Source: Spirochaeta cellobiosiphila DSM 17781
GTDB lineage: Bacteria > Spirochaetota > Spirochaetia > DSM-17781
Direction of reading: 5' to 3'
Length of the DNA stretch: 64,000 nt
Assembly (NCBI RefSeq): GCF_000426705.1
Contig: NZ_KE384554.1
Coordinates: 512,714 to 576,713, forward strand
The notes beneath the pieces are model-generated. The model made no database searches, was not told where the DNA came from, and saw only the letters and a program-made list of their open reading frames with translations. The position numbers and the translations under genes are program-made. Positions 26,448-34,463 of the stretch are shown here, in pieces (position 1 is the stretch's first letter; every line of letters starts with the position of its first letter).

Positions 26448-27240
26448 ATTTAAGCACTGATTTGCGATTGCGATTACTTATTTGACCAACACCAGATTCT
26501 ATTAGCTTAGCCAATAATGCTTCACGCCCATTTTCCATTGACCACTGCATTTCATCATCAGTTATAACTGTTGCTACCAATAGATTCATTTTTCCATTTG
26601 GTAAATTAATGCCAGTTGGAAGCGGATGTTGCGCTTTAGCAATAAGAACATCGACGGATTCCTTTTCGCCGACCTGAATATCTTGAACAGTAAGGCCCTG
26701 GTATTTTTCTACTCTATCAAGAATGCCTGCGTTATTTAAAATCTCTGCATTTGCAGACCATTGCATAAACCATAAAGGCCATTCAGCACTTTCTGTTGCT
26801 ATAAGTAGCATTTCGTAGCCATAACCAGCCGAACCTTTAGGGCTATTCGCCTGTTCTTTACTTTGTAATGTGCCTGAATATTTACTTGCTCGACCTTGTT
26901 CATCGGTTTCAATTTCATAATCTGCCATCATTGTGCTAGCTGGCATATCGGGATTGGTCATACCAAAAGTAGTATATGCCCAAAAACCTTTCCCTATTTT
27001 GTCAGCCTGCAATACGAATAGACCTCCACCCGGTCATACTCCGGTCATATTCCCCATTTTCAAAATATCGTCAGGGAACTGACCTATATGCTTTTCATAG
27101 TATGCAGCTCTTGAGTCGTATACCTGTTGCCAAAAAGCATCTTCATCAATTTGAGGGGGAGGAGTGGATGCAGAGGCAGTGCTTCCTGCCACCCATGGCA
27201 CCATACTTATAAATTTCCTAATTCTTTCTTTCATGCTCAA
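26446..27240 (-). pseudogene. Suppressor-of-fused (SUFU) domain protein with in-frame TGA
   Basis: One continuous frame of about 264 codons is interrupted only by a TGA at about 27034-27036. Before it: an N-terminal hydrophobic stretch, then YDSRAAYYEKHIGQFPDDIL and KMGNMTGV. After it: PGGGLFVLQADKIGKGF, AYTTFGMTNPDMPAS, GYGYEMLLIATESAEWPLWF, HPLPTGINLPNGKM. This matches SUFU-domain proteins; the TGA sits where a Trp would be natural (TGG to TGA). Either a nonsense mutation has killed the gene or UGA is read through. SUFU proteins are common in polymorphic toxin immunity contexts. The downstream part has its own ATG-less start possibilities only (TTG). Confidence 0.7.
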
Positions 27241-27253
27241 TCTCTTGATTGGG

Positions 27254-27339
27254 GAGCTAACACCGAGCTAAGCTGCCGAATCGTCCCGAAGGCAAAAATC
27301 ATGACAAAGATTTGGTCAGTTTCAGCGATTTGTTAGGCA
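27254..27339 (-). other. attC: attC site
   Basis: Left GAGCTAACACCGAGCTAAGC, right TCAGTTTCAGCGATTTGTTAGGC. Near twin of the attC at 4839. Confidence 0.9.
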
Positions 27340-27578
27340 TCTCCCCTATTCTCTTCCTGTATTACTATTTCATCAATAAATTTATCCAATATTTCTTTAG
27401 AAAAATGATTGCCTTCTTCTTTTATTCGGAACTCATTATCGATTATTTTTTGAAATAGTTTTTCATCTTTTATGCTGGCAATCATTCCATGATTAATAAG
27501 TATTACTTTTCCATTTGGATTTCCAAAATCATTTATAGCAATATTATTTGATGGTAATTTAATGATGGATTCTGCCAT
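27333..27578 (-). pseudogene. Alpha/beta hydrolase with internal deletion
   Basis: The 81-codon frame joins the N-terminus of an alpha/beta hydrolase (NDFGNPNGKVILINHGM, the strand plus oxyanion HG motif) directly to a C-terminal end (EFRIKEEGNHFSKEILDKFI, with the catalytic His region EGNHF). The nucleophile and acid, some 170 residues in relatives, are missing although the frame is kept. The product cannot be catalytic. It lies 21 bp downstream of the nucleotidyltransferase-like gene in the same cassette, an uncommon two-gene cassette. Confidence 0.55.
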
Positions 27579-27599
27579 TATTTCTCCAAAAGTTTATCT

Positions 27600-28217
27600 T
27601 TATTCTGGTTCCCATTCATCAATGATTGAAGACTGACTTTCTTTTTCCCATAATAAGAAATCTTCATAATTATCTATATTATCATCGATTACAGCTCGAT
27701 ACACCTTTATTCCGATAATTTTTTCTTTTCTCATACTTGCTTCATATTTTATTTTCAGTATATTTTCTCGTTTTTCATCAGTTAACTTCTTAAAAATTTT
27801 ATCTGCTACCCTTTCGAATTTTCCAGCATATTTCGAATTATTCATAATATGAATTATATCGATTTGCCATATATTATTTTCATCATCCAAATATTCCAAA
27901 TGCCATTCTATACATTGATCATCAGAATCAGTCATATTTATATAATTTACTTTTTTTATTTTCGTTGACTGAGATATTTCTCCAATAGCGTCAAAACTAT
28001 CTTTTATAGAAAACTCTTTTGTGTAAACATGAAAATCAATATCCAGGTGATCCATTAATAGATTAGTTTTTACTGATCCTATTAAATTGGCTTTTCCTGA
28101 ATGATTTTTCCATATTTTTTCGATCTGTAATTCATCAATAATTTGGTATGCCTTTTTTATATTTCTATCTGATATTTCAATAATATTCTTCAAATTACTA
28201 TTTCCAATAGCACTCAT
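27600..28217 (-). CDS. Nucleotidyltransferase-like protein
   Basis: A 205-residue protein with a minimal nucleotidyltransferase signature: GSVKTNLLMDHLDIDFHVY near residues 47-65 (G-S followed by D-x-D). ECxEWHL-like sequence (CIEWHLEYLDDENNIWQIDI) and HIMNNSKYAGKFERVADKI follow, the latter being the conserved core of a family often mis-named phosphoglycerate mutase. It could transfer a nucleotide to a small molecule or RNA end. It is cytosolic, with the start beside attC 28243, and is the first gene of a two-gene cassette. Confidence 0.55.
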   Translation of the reverse strand: MSAIGNSNLKNIIEISDRNIKKAYQIIDELQIEKIWKNHSGKANLIGSVKTNLLMDHLDIDFHVYTKEFSIKDSFDAIGEISQSTKIKKVNYINMTDSDDQCIEWHLEYLDDENNIWQIDIIHIMNNSKYAGKFERVADKIFKKLTDEKRENILKIKYEASMRKEKIIGIKVYRAVIDDNIDNYEDFLLWEKESQSSIIDEWEPE

Positions 28218-28242
28218 TTATAAATTCCTTCTGCCTGAAAGG

Positions 28243-28285
28243 CTGCCTAACGTCGTTTTCAGCTGCTGCAAAACTTTGTTCTACC
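28243..28285 (-). other. attC: Short attC
   Basis: GCCTAACGTCGTTTTCAGCTGC joined directly to TGCAAAACTTTGTTCTAC. Both halves are the same as the ends of the attC at 30622, but the 70-bp centre is missing. Confidence 0.7.
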
Positions 28286-28329
28286 GGGTTTAATATCAAT
28301 TCTCCTCAAATAATGGCATTCCATATTTC

Positions 28330-29049
28330 TTATTGAAGAATTCCTATTATTGCTGGAATTTCTTCAAAATTACTAATACTGTAATCGATGAATTCATTTT
28401 TAAAATGTTTTTTACTATATAATATTGTTTGCATACCTAATTCTTTTGCCGGTAATAAATCTGCATTAATGTTATCACCCACCATAATAGATTCATGAGG
28501 CAATACATTGAAGTATTCAAGCATTTCATTAAATAGTCTTTTATCTGGTTTTCTTATTTTTCTGCTATAGCTAAAGATATATTTATTTATATATCGTCCT
28601 AATCCTACTTTAAGAAATATTTGTTCATATATTTCATCGAACAATATACAATTTGATATGACTCCAATGTTAATATTACCATGTAATTTTTTTAAAGTTT
28701 GAATAGCTCCATTATTAACAATAACTTCGTCTATATAAGCTCTATAAAACTCAGTCATTAACTCGAAACTATCTATTTCAATACTATCTTTTCCAATCAA
28801 TATCAAAAATTCTGAAACATATTCATTTATATCTAATTCTATTAATGATTTTCGCTTGAAAAAATCCGAATACCACCTGTCTATTAAATTCTCTTTAATG
28901 CTATTTGAAGAAACACTTATATTATAATTATTATTTAAATAGCATGACATATTTTCTATTCCAATGAGATCTTTCTCTTGATCTGTGTGATTTCCATTAT
29001 GAAAATCAAGCAATGTATTTCCCATATCAAAAATTATTAATTTATGCAA
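28330..29049 (-). CDS. HAD-family hydrolase
   Basis: A 239-residue haloacid dehalogenase-like hydrolase. Motif I is IIFDMGNTLLDF (nucleophile Asp8; the usual DxDGT second Asp is Gly-Asn, so dehalogenase- or epoxide-type rather than classical phosphatase is possible). Motif II is NIGVISN near residue 125, the motif III Lys is in RKIRKPDKRLF near residue 165, and motif IV is VGDNINADL near residue 190. A helical cap lies between motifs I and II. It is cytosolic, intact and alone in its cassette. Confidence 0.8.
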   Translation of the reverse strand: MHKLIIFDMGNTLLDFHNGNHTDQEKDLIGIENMSCYLNNNYNISVSSNSIKENLIDRWYSDFFKRKSLIELDINEYVSEFLILIGKDSIEIDSFELMTEFYRAYIDEVIVNNGAIQTLKKLHGNINIGVISNCILFDEIYEQIFLKVGLGRYINKYIFSYSRKIRKPDKRLFNEMLEYFNVLPHESIMVGDNINADLLPAKELGMQTILYSKKHFKNEFIDYSISNFEEIPAIIGILQ

Positions 29050-29248
29050 CGTAAAATTCCTATTAATATATCTTACTCAAAGTGTTTAGCACATAAAAAT
29101 GGTGGATTTATAAACTATAATTCGATTACTTTTTCTATAATATTTAAATAATAATTCTTGTTTCTATCCTGCGCAGCAGGATTAATATATTTATAATTTC
29201 AAAAAAGTAACCGTTCTATAAAACAAGTTTTCTGTACCGATTTTTTCG

Positions 29249-29377
29249 GTAGAACGCCCCGATAATTTGCCGGCTTGTCCCGTAGCGGAGCGAAGGGTTG
29301 GCGTAGGACTTGCATCGAAGCGGAGCGTAGAGCAATCCTATGCCAAAAAACGGTCAATTTCATCGGATTGTTCTACG
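29249..29377 (-). other. attC: attC site
   Basis: Left GTAGAACGCCCCGATAATTTG, right CAATTTCATCGGATTGTTCTAC, with inner stem GTAGGACTTGC/AGAGCAATCCTA and GCGGAGCGAAG loop motifs. Confidence 0.9.
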
Positions 29378-29481
29378 GCTTTTTCATTTTTATTTCTTTC
29401 TTTTATATTTTGTATCCTATTATTCTTTTTATGTGCAGAAGTAGCAATTTCTACTCCTGCAACAATTTCTATTTTTTATAC

Positions 29482-30240
29482 TTAATCTTTCATAGCTTTT
29501 ATCATAAAGCGATGCTCTACAAGTTCGAAGTATCCGTTTTTCAGAATTTTCTTTTGAAGCTCAAATAATTTGTCTTTATAACTATTCACAGTAAAACCAG
29601 GGAATTCCCATTCAATTATTTTGGCAAAATATACAAAAGCCCCTACATCTGTAAATGAAGTTACAGGAAAGAATTCATCTTTTGCAATTATAGTAAATCC
29701 TGCTGATTCAAATTTTTCAACTTCCCTTGATAAGTTAAAAGAATGATCTGTAATTCCTGGATCTTTTCCAAGTAGCCATATAGAGAAATCTAGATTATTT
29801 TTACCGCCTACCTGCTGTGATACAAATATTCCTCCAGTTTTTAAAACTCTTTTAAGTTCATTAACATCATAAGATTCATGACGATTCAGAATAACATCAA
29901 AGAAATTATCAGAATAGGGAAAAGGCTTATCCTCTTCTATATAAGATAAATTTATGCCAGATTCATTAAGTTTTTTTTGAGAATAATTAAAATTAGGAAG
30001 ATAACTTTCTGTTGCAAATGTATTACCAGCATAAGGATTTAAACTTAAAAGGAACTCCCCACCACCAGTTCCCATATCCAGTATTTTGGAATCAGGGAGG
30101 ATTAACTGTTTAGCTAAAGCGTGATAATTCCATGGAAGTTCACCTTCTGTCATATGATTTCTTATGGAGGAGAAATCCCATCCCTGAAAAACACGAGTCT
30201 CTTCTCTTTTCCAATATTCGAGTAATTTTTCTTTTTGCAT
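29482..30240 (-). CDS. Class I SAM-dependent methyltransferase
   Basis: A 252-residue protein. SAM motif I is KILDMGTGGGEFLLSL near residues 53-68, the acidic strand-2 region is FATESY, and motif II is EDKPFPYSDNFFDVILNRHE near residues 100-119, followed by VNELKRVLKTGGIFVSQQVGG. It resembles the UbiE/rRNA guanine methyltransferase-like group often annotated only as class I methyltransferase. It is cytosolic and intact. The upstream region 30250-30620 has no gene I can see. Confidence 0.8.
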   Translation of the reverse strand: MQKEKLLEYWKREETRVFQGWDFSSIRNHMTEGELPWNYHALAKQLILPDSKILDMGTGGGEFLLSLNPYAGNTFATESYLPNFNYSQKKLNESGINLSYIEEDKPFPYSDNFFDVILNRHESYDVNELKRVLKTGGIFVSQQVGGKNNLDFSIWLLGKDPGITDHSFNLSREVEKFESAGFTIIAKDEFFPVTSFTDVGAFVYFAKIIEWEFPGFTVNSYKDKLFELQKKILKNGYFELVEHRFMIKAMKD

Positions 30241-30621
30241 TTTATGCTCCTTTACGTTTTGTTGTTACAAGTGGTAAAAGTGCAATTGATTGATAGCTAA
30301 AGCTGTTATTGCTAATATATGATATTGCTTCATGTACAATTTGCTATCAGTAATTAAACCAACTGCACTGAGCATTAATCAAAATCATCATCTATACCTC
30401 CGCTATTTTCAATTATTTCATTGGAAACTTTCTAATCTGATTTTTTTATAAAATTTATAATTGAACAAAAATATCAATTCAAAGTGTAGCATAAATTAGC
30501 ATACTTTCCAGTTGTATTTTCTATAGTTTAATAAATTCTCCATAATACGAAGTATGATTAATTATGTTCTGTATTTGAAAAAGAAACGGTTCAAACAAAT
30601 CAATATTTCGCTCCTAGTGTC
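30241..30621. other. Non-coding stretch upstream of methyltransferase
   Basis: AT-rich, no open frame with protein character. It ends with CTCCTAGTGTCCGTAGAACG, the flank seen again at 4228-4246. I see nothing else. Confidence 0.4.
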
Positions 30622-30733
30622 CGTAGAACGTCGTTTTCAGCTGCAAGCCGTTAAGCTGGCGTGAAACCTGCCTGCAAAACAGAAAAGCAGGTTTCATGAC
30701 AGTAGGATTGACTGCTGCAAAACTTTGTTATGT
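30622..30733 (-). other. attC: attC site
   Basis: Left CGTAGAACGTCGTTTTCAGC, right GACTGCTGCAAAACTTTGTTATG, strong stem GAAACCTGC/GCAGGTTTC. Confidence 0.9.
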
Positions 30734-32454
30734 TTATATTTTTTTTACTAATTCTTCCGTAATATTTTTTATTCTTTTATATGAATTGGGTAAATTCCTA
30801 TTTTCTAATGTTTTAAGGACATGAATAATATTTTCAAGCTTCTTTATTGCCTTTTTTCTCTCTGTTAATAGAAAATGAACATTTTTATTACTAGCATTTG
30901 TAATATTCAATTTATTCAGCATTTCTTGAACAGCTTTGGATGAGCATAATAAATCCATTTCTAAGTTGTAATTCATTAAAATTATATTATGTTCAGATAA
31001 CTTATCTAAAGCTTTACTATGATTAGTTCTTAATAATCCAAGGATTTCATTTTGTTTTCGTTCATTGGGAATCAAATCATTTAGCAAAATATTTGTCTTA
31101 TATTCATAACGATATTTAGGAAATCCTTGATTATCACGACTTTGTTCCATATCATCATTTAAGTACGGAATAAAATAATCCTTATCTAAGATTACAATAT
31201 AAGGAAGATTAAGATCTTTAACAGTGAAGAATGGATATGGTAAATTTTTGACTCCGTCAATATTTACAATACTAATTCCATATAGATCTAAATCTATTGA
31301 ATTTAATGAGGCTAAATATTTAACAACTTCAGCATCATTTTTACTTTCAACAAAAATTATATAATTTGCATAAAAAAAATCGCTATTGCGATAGTAATGA
31401 AATTGATTGTAATTAAACTCTTGAATATTATGATCTTGAAAAAAAGATCGTTTCAACTTATTAATTTTTGTATTAAAGCCTCTTCTTTCATCATTTTCTT
31501 TTCTTGCTAAAGAAATCCATCGGTGATCAATATTATCAATTAAAACAGTAGAGTGTGTTGTGAATACGATTTGTTCAATTGATGTTTCAGAATCATTCTT
31601 AATAGAATTTATTAATTCTCTTTGAGCCTGTGGATGAAGATTTGTTTCTGGTTCCTCAAGCCCAATAATAATATTTTTATGTCTTAATTTTGCAAGGACA
31701 CGATGTAAAGCTATAATCGTTAGACTTTGAAGACCGGTACCACAATCGTCTAATAGATTCGAAACGGAACCTTCTTTTATATGTAAAGTAATATTATGAA
31801 GGAACTTAGAAAAATTTATATCATTATCATATGACAAATCAAAATTAAATTTATGTTTTAGAGAATAGTATTTTTCTATTTCCTTTGTAATTTTCATAAA
31901 TACAGAAGAATTAAGATAATCTGTTGCTGCTTTAAATTTGGGAGTTAGTGTATCCCTTTTTCGGGTTTCATTATTTAAATATTCAATAATTAATTGTTTG
32001 ATTAACGTATCCTCTTGCCATTTAAGTTGATCTGAATTTCTGTTTGGAGGTATGTAAATATACGCAATATCAGAATGTAAAGAAGATGTCAGGATCTCAT
32101 GTGCAATTCTGAAGTCACCATTTTTTTATATTTATAAGAAGCTTTTTTCGTTGACTGGCTATAAGCAAATTGGATTTCAAGAATATTATCATTTAAAAAA
32201 TCTGAGTATTTAGCAATATCTCTAATTTCTGAAAATTGGATAATAATCTTGGGTATTGAAGAATTTGTATAGTTATGCAATCCATCATAAAAATACTTTG
32301 ATTCTTCACTAAAATTAAAAAAAGCATTTAGAGCTCTTATTATAGATGATTTTCCACTATTATTTTGACCAACGATTGCATTAATATTATTAAATTCAAT
32401 TTTACAATTATCAATTGATCTAAACTTTCTTATTTCAATGGACTTAATTTTCAT
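30734..32454 (-). pseudogene. OLD-family ATPase-TOPRIM nuclease, -1 frameshift at an A7 run
   Basis: The N-terminal ORF has the ABC/SMC-type ATPase start MKIKSIEIRKFRSI and Walker A GQNNSGKSS (residues 29-37). It stops after KYKKMVTSELHMRS. Shifting frame at the run of seven A (about 32121-32127) the protein continues with GDFRIAHEILTSSLHSDIAY then IYIPPNRNSDQL, DCGTGLQSLTIIALHRVLAK (signature), IIGLEEPETNLHPQAQREL (Walker B), TTHSTVLID, then the TOPRIM start YIIFVESKNDAEVVKYL and VILDKDYF. This is an overcoming-lysogenization-defect (OLD) type nuclease of about 573 residues, a family with anti-phage members. One missing A separates the halves; it may be mutation, sequencing error or slippage-based expression. 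Confidence 0.8.
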
Positions 32455-32472
32455 AAAGAATTTCCTTTATAA

Positions 32473-32582
32473 ACATAACGCCCGCATAACCTGTTTTCCG
32501 TACATGGCGGAAATCCTGCCTGCGAAGCAGAATAAGCAGGATTTGTGCCATAGGAAAATCTGGTTCATGCGATTGTTATGTG
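32473..32582 (-). other. attC: attC site
   Basis: Left ACATAACGCCCGCATAACC, right GGTTCATGCGATTGTTATGT, stem AATCCTGC/GCAGGATT, loop TGCGAAGCAG. Right half identical to that at 17601. Confidence 0.95.
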
Positions 32583-34300
32583 TCTTCTTTTTCTGTTATC
32601 CAATTATTCAATATTAATTTAATGAATAACCACCACGTATAAACAGCTTTATGACTATAGAATCCTGCTGATGGTAGGAGACCATGAGAAACATTATTCC
32701 TAAGATTTGAGTAGGATGGTTCAAGCAGGAGAAGCTTTAGATCTATTACATTGTTTTCACCAATTGCATCTATAATTTCTTGTTTTTCGAGTAAACTCTG
32801 CAACAAAATAGATGCTTGAATTCCATGTGGTGTGAAATTATTATCAGTCGAATTATTATTTTTAAGGATCTGTCTCAGAATTGTTTCAAACATTGGTATC
32901 AATATCGAAATTGCAACCATGAAATTTCCATAGAAGCCTTCCAGAATACCACGAAGGCATAAATCTTTAAAATCTGGTGGGATATTAGGGTTGTTAGTGC
33001 ATATAGATTCAATATGTGTTTCAGTTATATGCAATTTTTCAAAGATGTAATTTTTAACAGGTAAAATTATACCATAAGTATAATAAAATCGTTCAATATC
33101 ACTATGTCTTATTATAACATCCCATTTATCTTTATGTTTTATTGAAAGGATTTTTGAATCTTCAATTAAATGTTTCTTGGTAATGATTTTTCCTTCATGA
33201 TCATAAAATGTCTTACCAGCAAAAAAACTTGTGAAGAATGTTTCATTATTAAATTTTTCAATGTCATTGTCATGTTTGATATAGTCAATTTCTGGAACTA
33301 AGGACTGAGCAAGTATAACGATTACATCGATTACATCCTTTTCTTTTATCTGCTCAAGTGTAAAATTAATAATCTCACTTAAATCTACCTTTTCTTGAAT
33401 TTGCCCAAAGTACTTCATTCCTTCTTGCTGCAAATCCCGCATCTTGTTGTATAAACGATTTCTTTCATCTACTGTATTTGAACTTTTTTGAAGAATGAAT
33501 ATCGCTTTTTCTAACCAATGTGCGGCAACAAGATAATTATTTGTTATTTTGGGATTTAAACTTTCGGAGTATTTTTCTAAAGCTGCAGCATATTCAAACA
33601 AATATTTTTCTAGAAGATTTTTATTGTTATTAGAAAGTTTAAGACATAGCTCCCATGATTTTTCAATACCGGAAATATTTTTTTTGTTTTGATAAATACT
33701 AGTCCAACTATATGCAATATTGATAATTGACTCTGGCATTTCTAAATTGTAATTTATTAATAGCTCCAATAACTGCAATTGAGGATCACTTGAATGATCT
33801 ATAATAATATTTATTATCGTTCCAACTGTATCGTTAAAGATAATTTCATTTTTTCTCCTGTAAAATGAAGATAGATAAAAAGCCCGTTGAAGTGCATTTA
33901 TTACATCTAGGTCATTGGGCTCTTTTGTCTCAATTAATTTTTGTGCAAGCTCTTTATATTTTTTAATACACAATTCAATGTTGATAGTATTTTTCTTATC
34001 TAGATTCCAGAGTATATCGTATATCCGAGCTTGCAGTTCTATAACATTCAATTTTTCTACTGATTTTTCTAGCCAATCTCTTTCATTTTCTGAAATAGCA
34101 GTGAGAGTCCATAATCCATTTTGTTCTGGACGAATGATAGGTTCTGATATCCTGTAATAAAATATTGATATATCATAAAGAATTCTTACGTTCTCATCTG
34201 ATAAGCGCTCGTCTTTACAAAGAATTTCAATTGCCTCATTCTTTGTAATAATTCCGGAATCATTTAGAATTTTGATGATATCAATCTTTTTTTCACCCAT
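32576..34300 (-). CDS. DUF4209 protein with HEPN-type R-x4-H motif
   Basis: A protein of about 574 residues. I choose the ATG at 34300 (MGEKKIDIIKILNDSG), which has GGTGAG upstream; the longer frame to 34336 would begin inside the attI core. The C-terminus carries the DUF4209 signature LLLEPSYSNLRNNVSHGLLP, where RNNVSH fits the R-x4-H motif of HEPN ribonucleases. The rest is helical, TPR-like. HEPN proteins frequently act as RNases in abortive defence. It is the first cassette next to attI, so the most recently inserted and best expressed one. No antitoxin partner is visible. Confidence 0.65.
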   Translation of the reverse strand: MGEKKIDIIKILNDSGIITKNEAIEILCKDERLSDENVRILYDISIFYYRISEPIIRPEQNGLWTLTAISENERDWLEKSVEKLNVIELQARIYDILWNLDKKNTINIELCIKKYKELAQKLIETKEPNDLDVINALQRAFYLSSFYRRKNEIIFNDTVGTIINIIIDHSSDPQLQLLELLINYNLEMPESIINIAYSWTSIYQNKKNISGIEKSWELCLKLSNNNKNLLEKYLFEYAAALEKYSESLNPKITNNYLVAAHWLEKAIFILQKSSNTVDERNRLYNKMRDLQQEGMKYFGQIQEKVDLSEIINFTLEQIKEKDVIDVIVILAQSLVPEIDYIKHDNDIEKFNNETFFTSFFAGKTFYDHEGKIITKKHLIEDSKILSIKHKDKWDVIIRHSDIERFYYTYGIILPVKNYIFEKLHITETHIESICTNNPNIPPDFKDLCLRGILEGFYGNFMVAISILIPMFETILRQILKNNNSTDNNFTPHGIQASILLQSLLEKQEIIDAIGENNVIDLKLLLLEPSYSNLRNNVSHGLLPSAGFYSHKAVYTWWLFIKLILNNWITEKEDT

Positions 34301-34330
34301 TATCTCAATCTCACCTTTTATGTGTACACA

Positions 34331-34447
34331 TAACATATTACATCACACCTTTTCCCGTGATCAAATAAAATACTAAAAACTACAAAATAATCACCATTTT
34401 ATAACCAAATCTTCAATCAAAGTTAAAAAATCAATAGTTATGAACAA
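34331..34447 (-). other. attI: attI-like site, copy 1 (recombination platform)
   Basis: The block from TAACATATTACATCACACC to GAACAAT lies between the first cassette and the integrase remnant, where attI is expected. On the minus strand it ends TGTAATATGTTA at the crossover. It matches 39603-39721 with about eight differences by eye, although the neighbouring cassettes are unrelated, so it is platform sequence and not cassette sequence. Confidence 0.75.
34398..34426 (-). promoter_or_regulatory. Candidate cassette promoter Pc
   Basis: On the minus strand TTAACT (34426-34421), 17 bases, then TATAAA (34403-34398), directed into the array. The same two boxes with the same 17-base spacing are kept in copy 2 (39698-39670). 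Confidence 0.45.
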
Positions 34448-34463
34448 TATAAACCATTGTTCA
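34441..34463. promoter_or_regulatory. Palindrome GAACAAT-N7-ATTGTTC before intI
   Basis: Perfect 7-bp arms (34442-34448 and 34456-34462) just upstream of the integrase remnant. Integron integrases are LexA-regulated in other bacteria, and GAAC...GTTC is a LexA-like arrangement, so an operator is possible; an integrase-binding repeat is the alternative. Confidence 0.35.

Larger units (their letters stand above)
849..34447 (-). mobile_element. Chromosomal integron cassette array (main array)
   Basis: Minus-strand genes alternate with attC-like sites from 849 to the attI-like block at 34331-34447. Read on the minus strand, each site begins with RYYYAAC close to the gene stop (for example GCCTAACAAATCGC) and ends with CGTTRRRY at the next cassette, as in VCR-type attC sites. 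The integrase remnant reads away from the array on the other strand, which is the normal integron layout. The array holds about 26 cassettes and is interrupted by IS remnants and two non-cassette blocks (5.4-9.4 kb and 22-25.4 kb). Confidence 0.85.

Noticed and set aside
34301..34336. Longer N-terminus of the DUF4209 protein
   Set aside because: The ATG at 34336 is part of the attI crossover (ATGTTATG) and would be the same for any inserted cassette; the ATG at 34300 has its own ribosome binding site.
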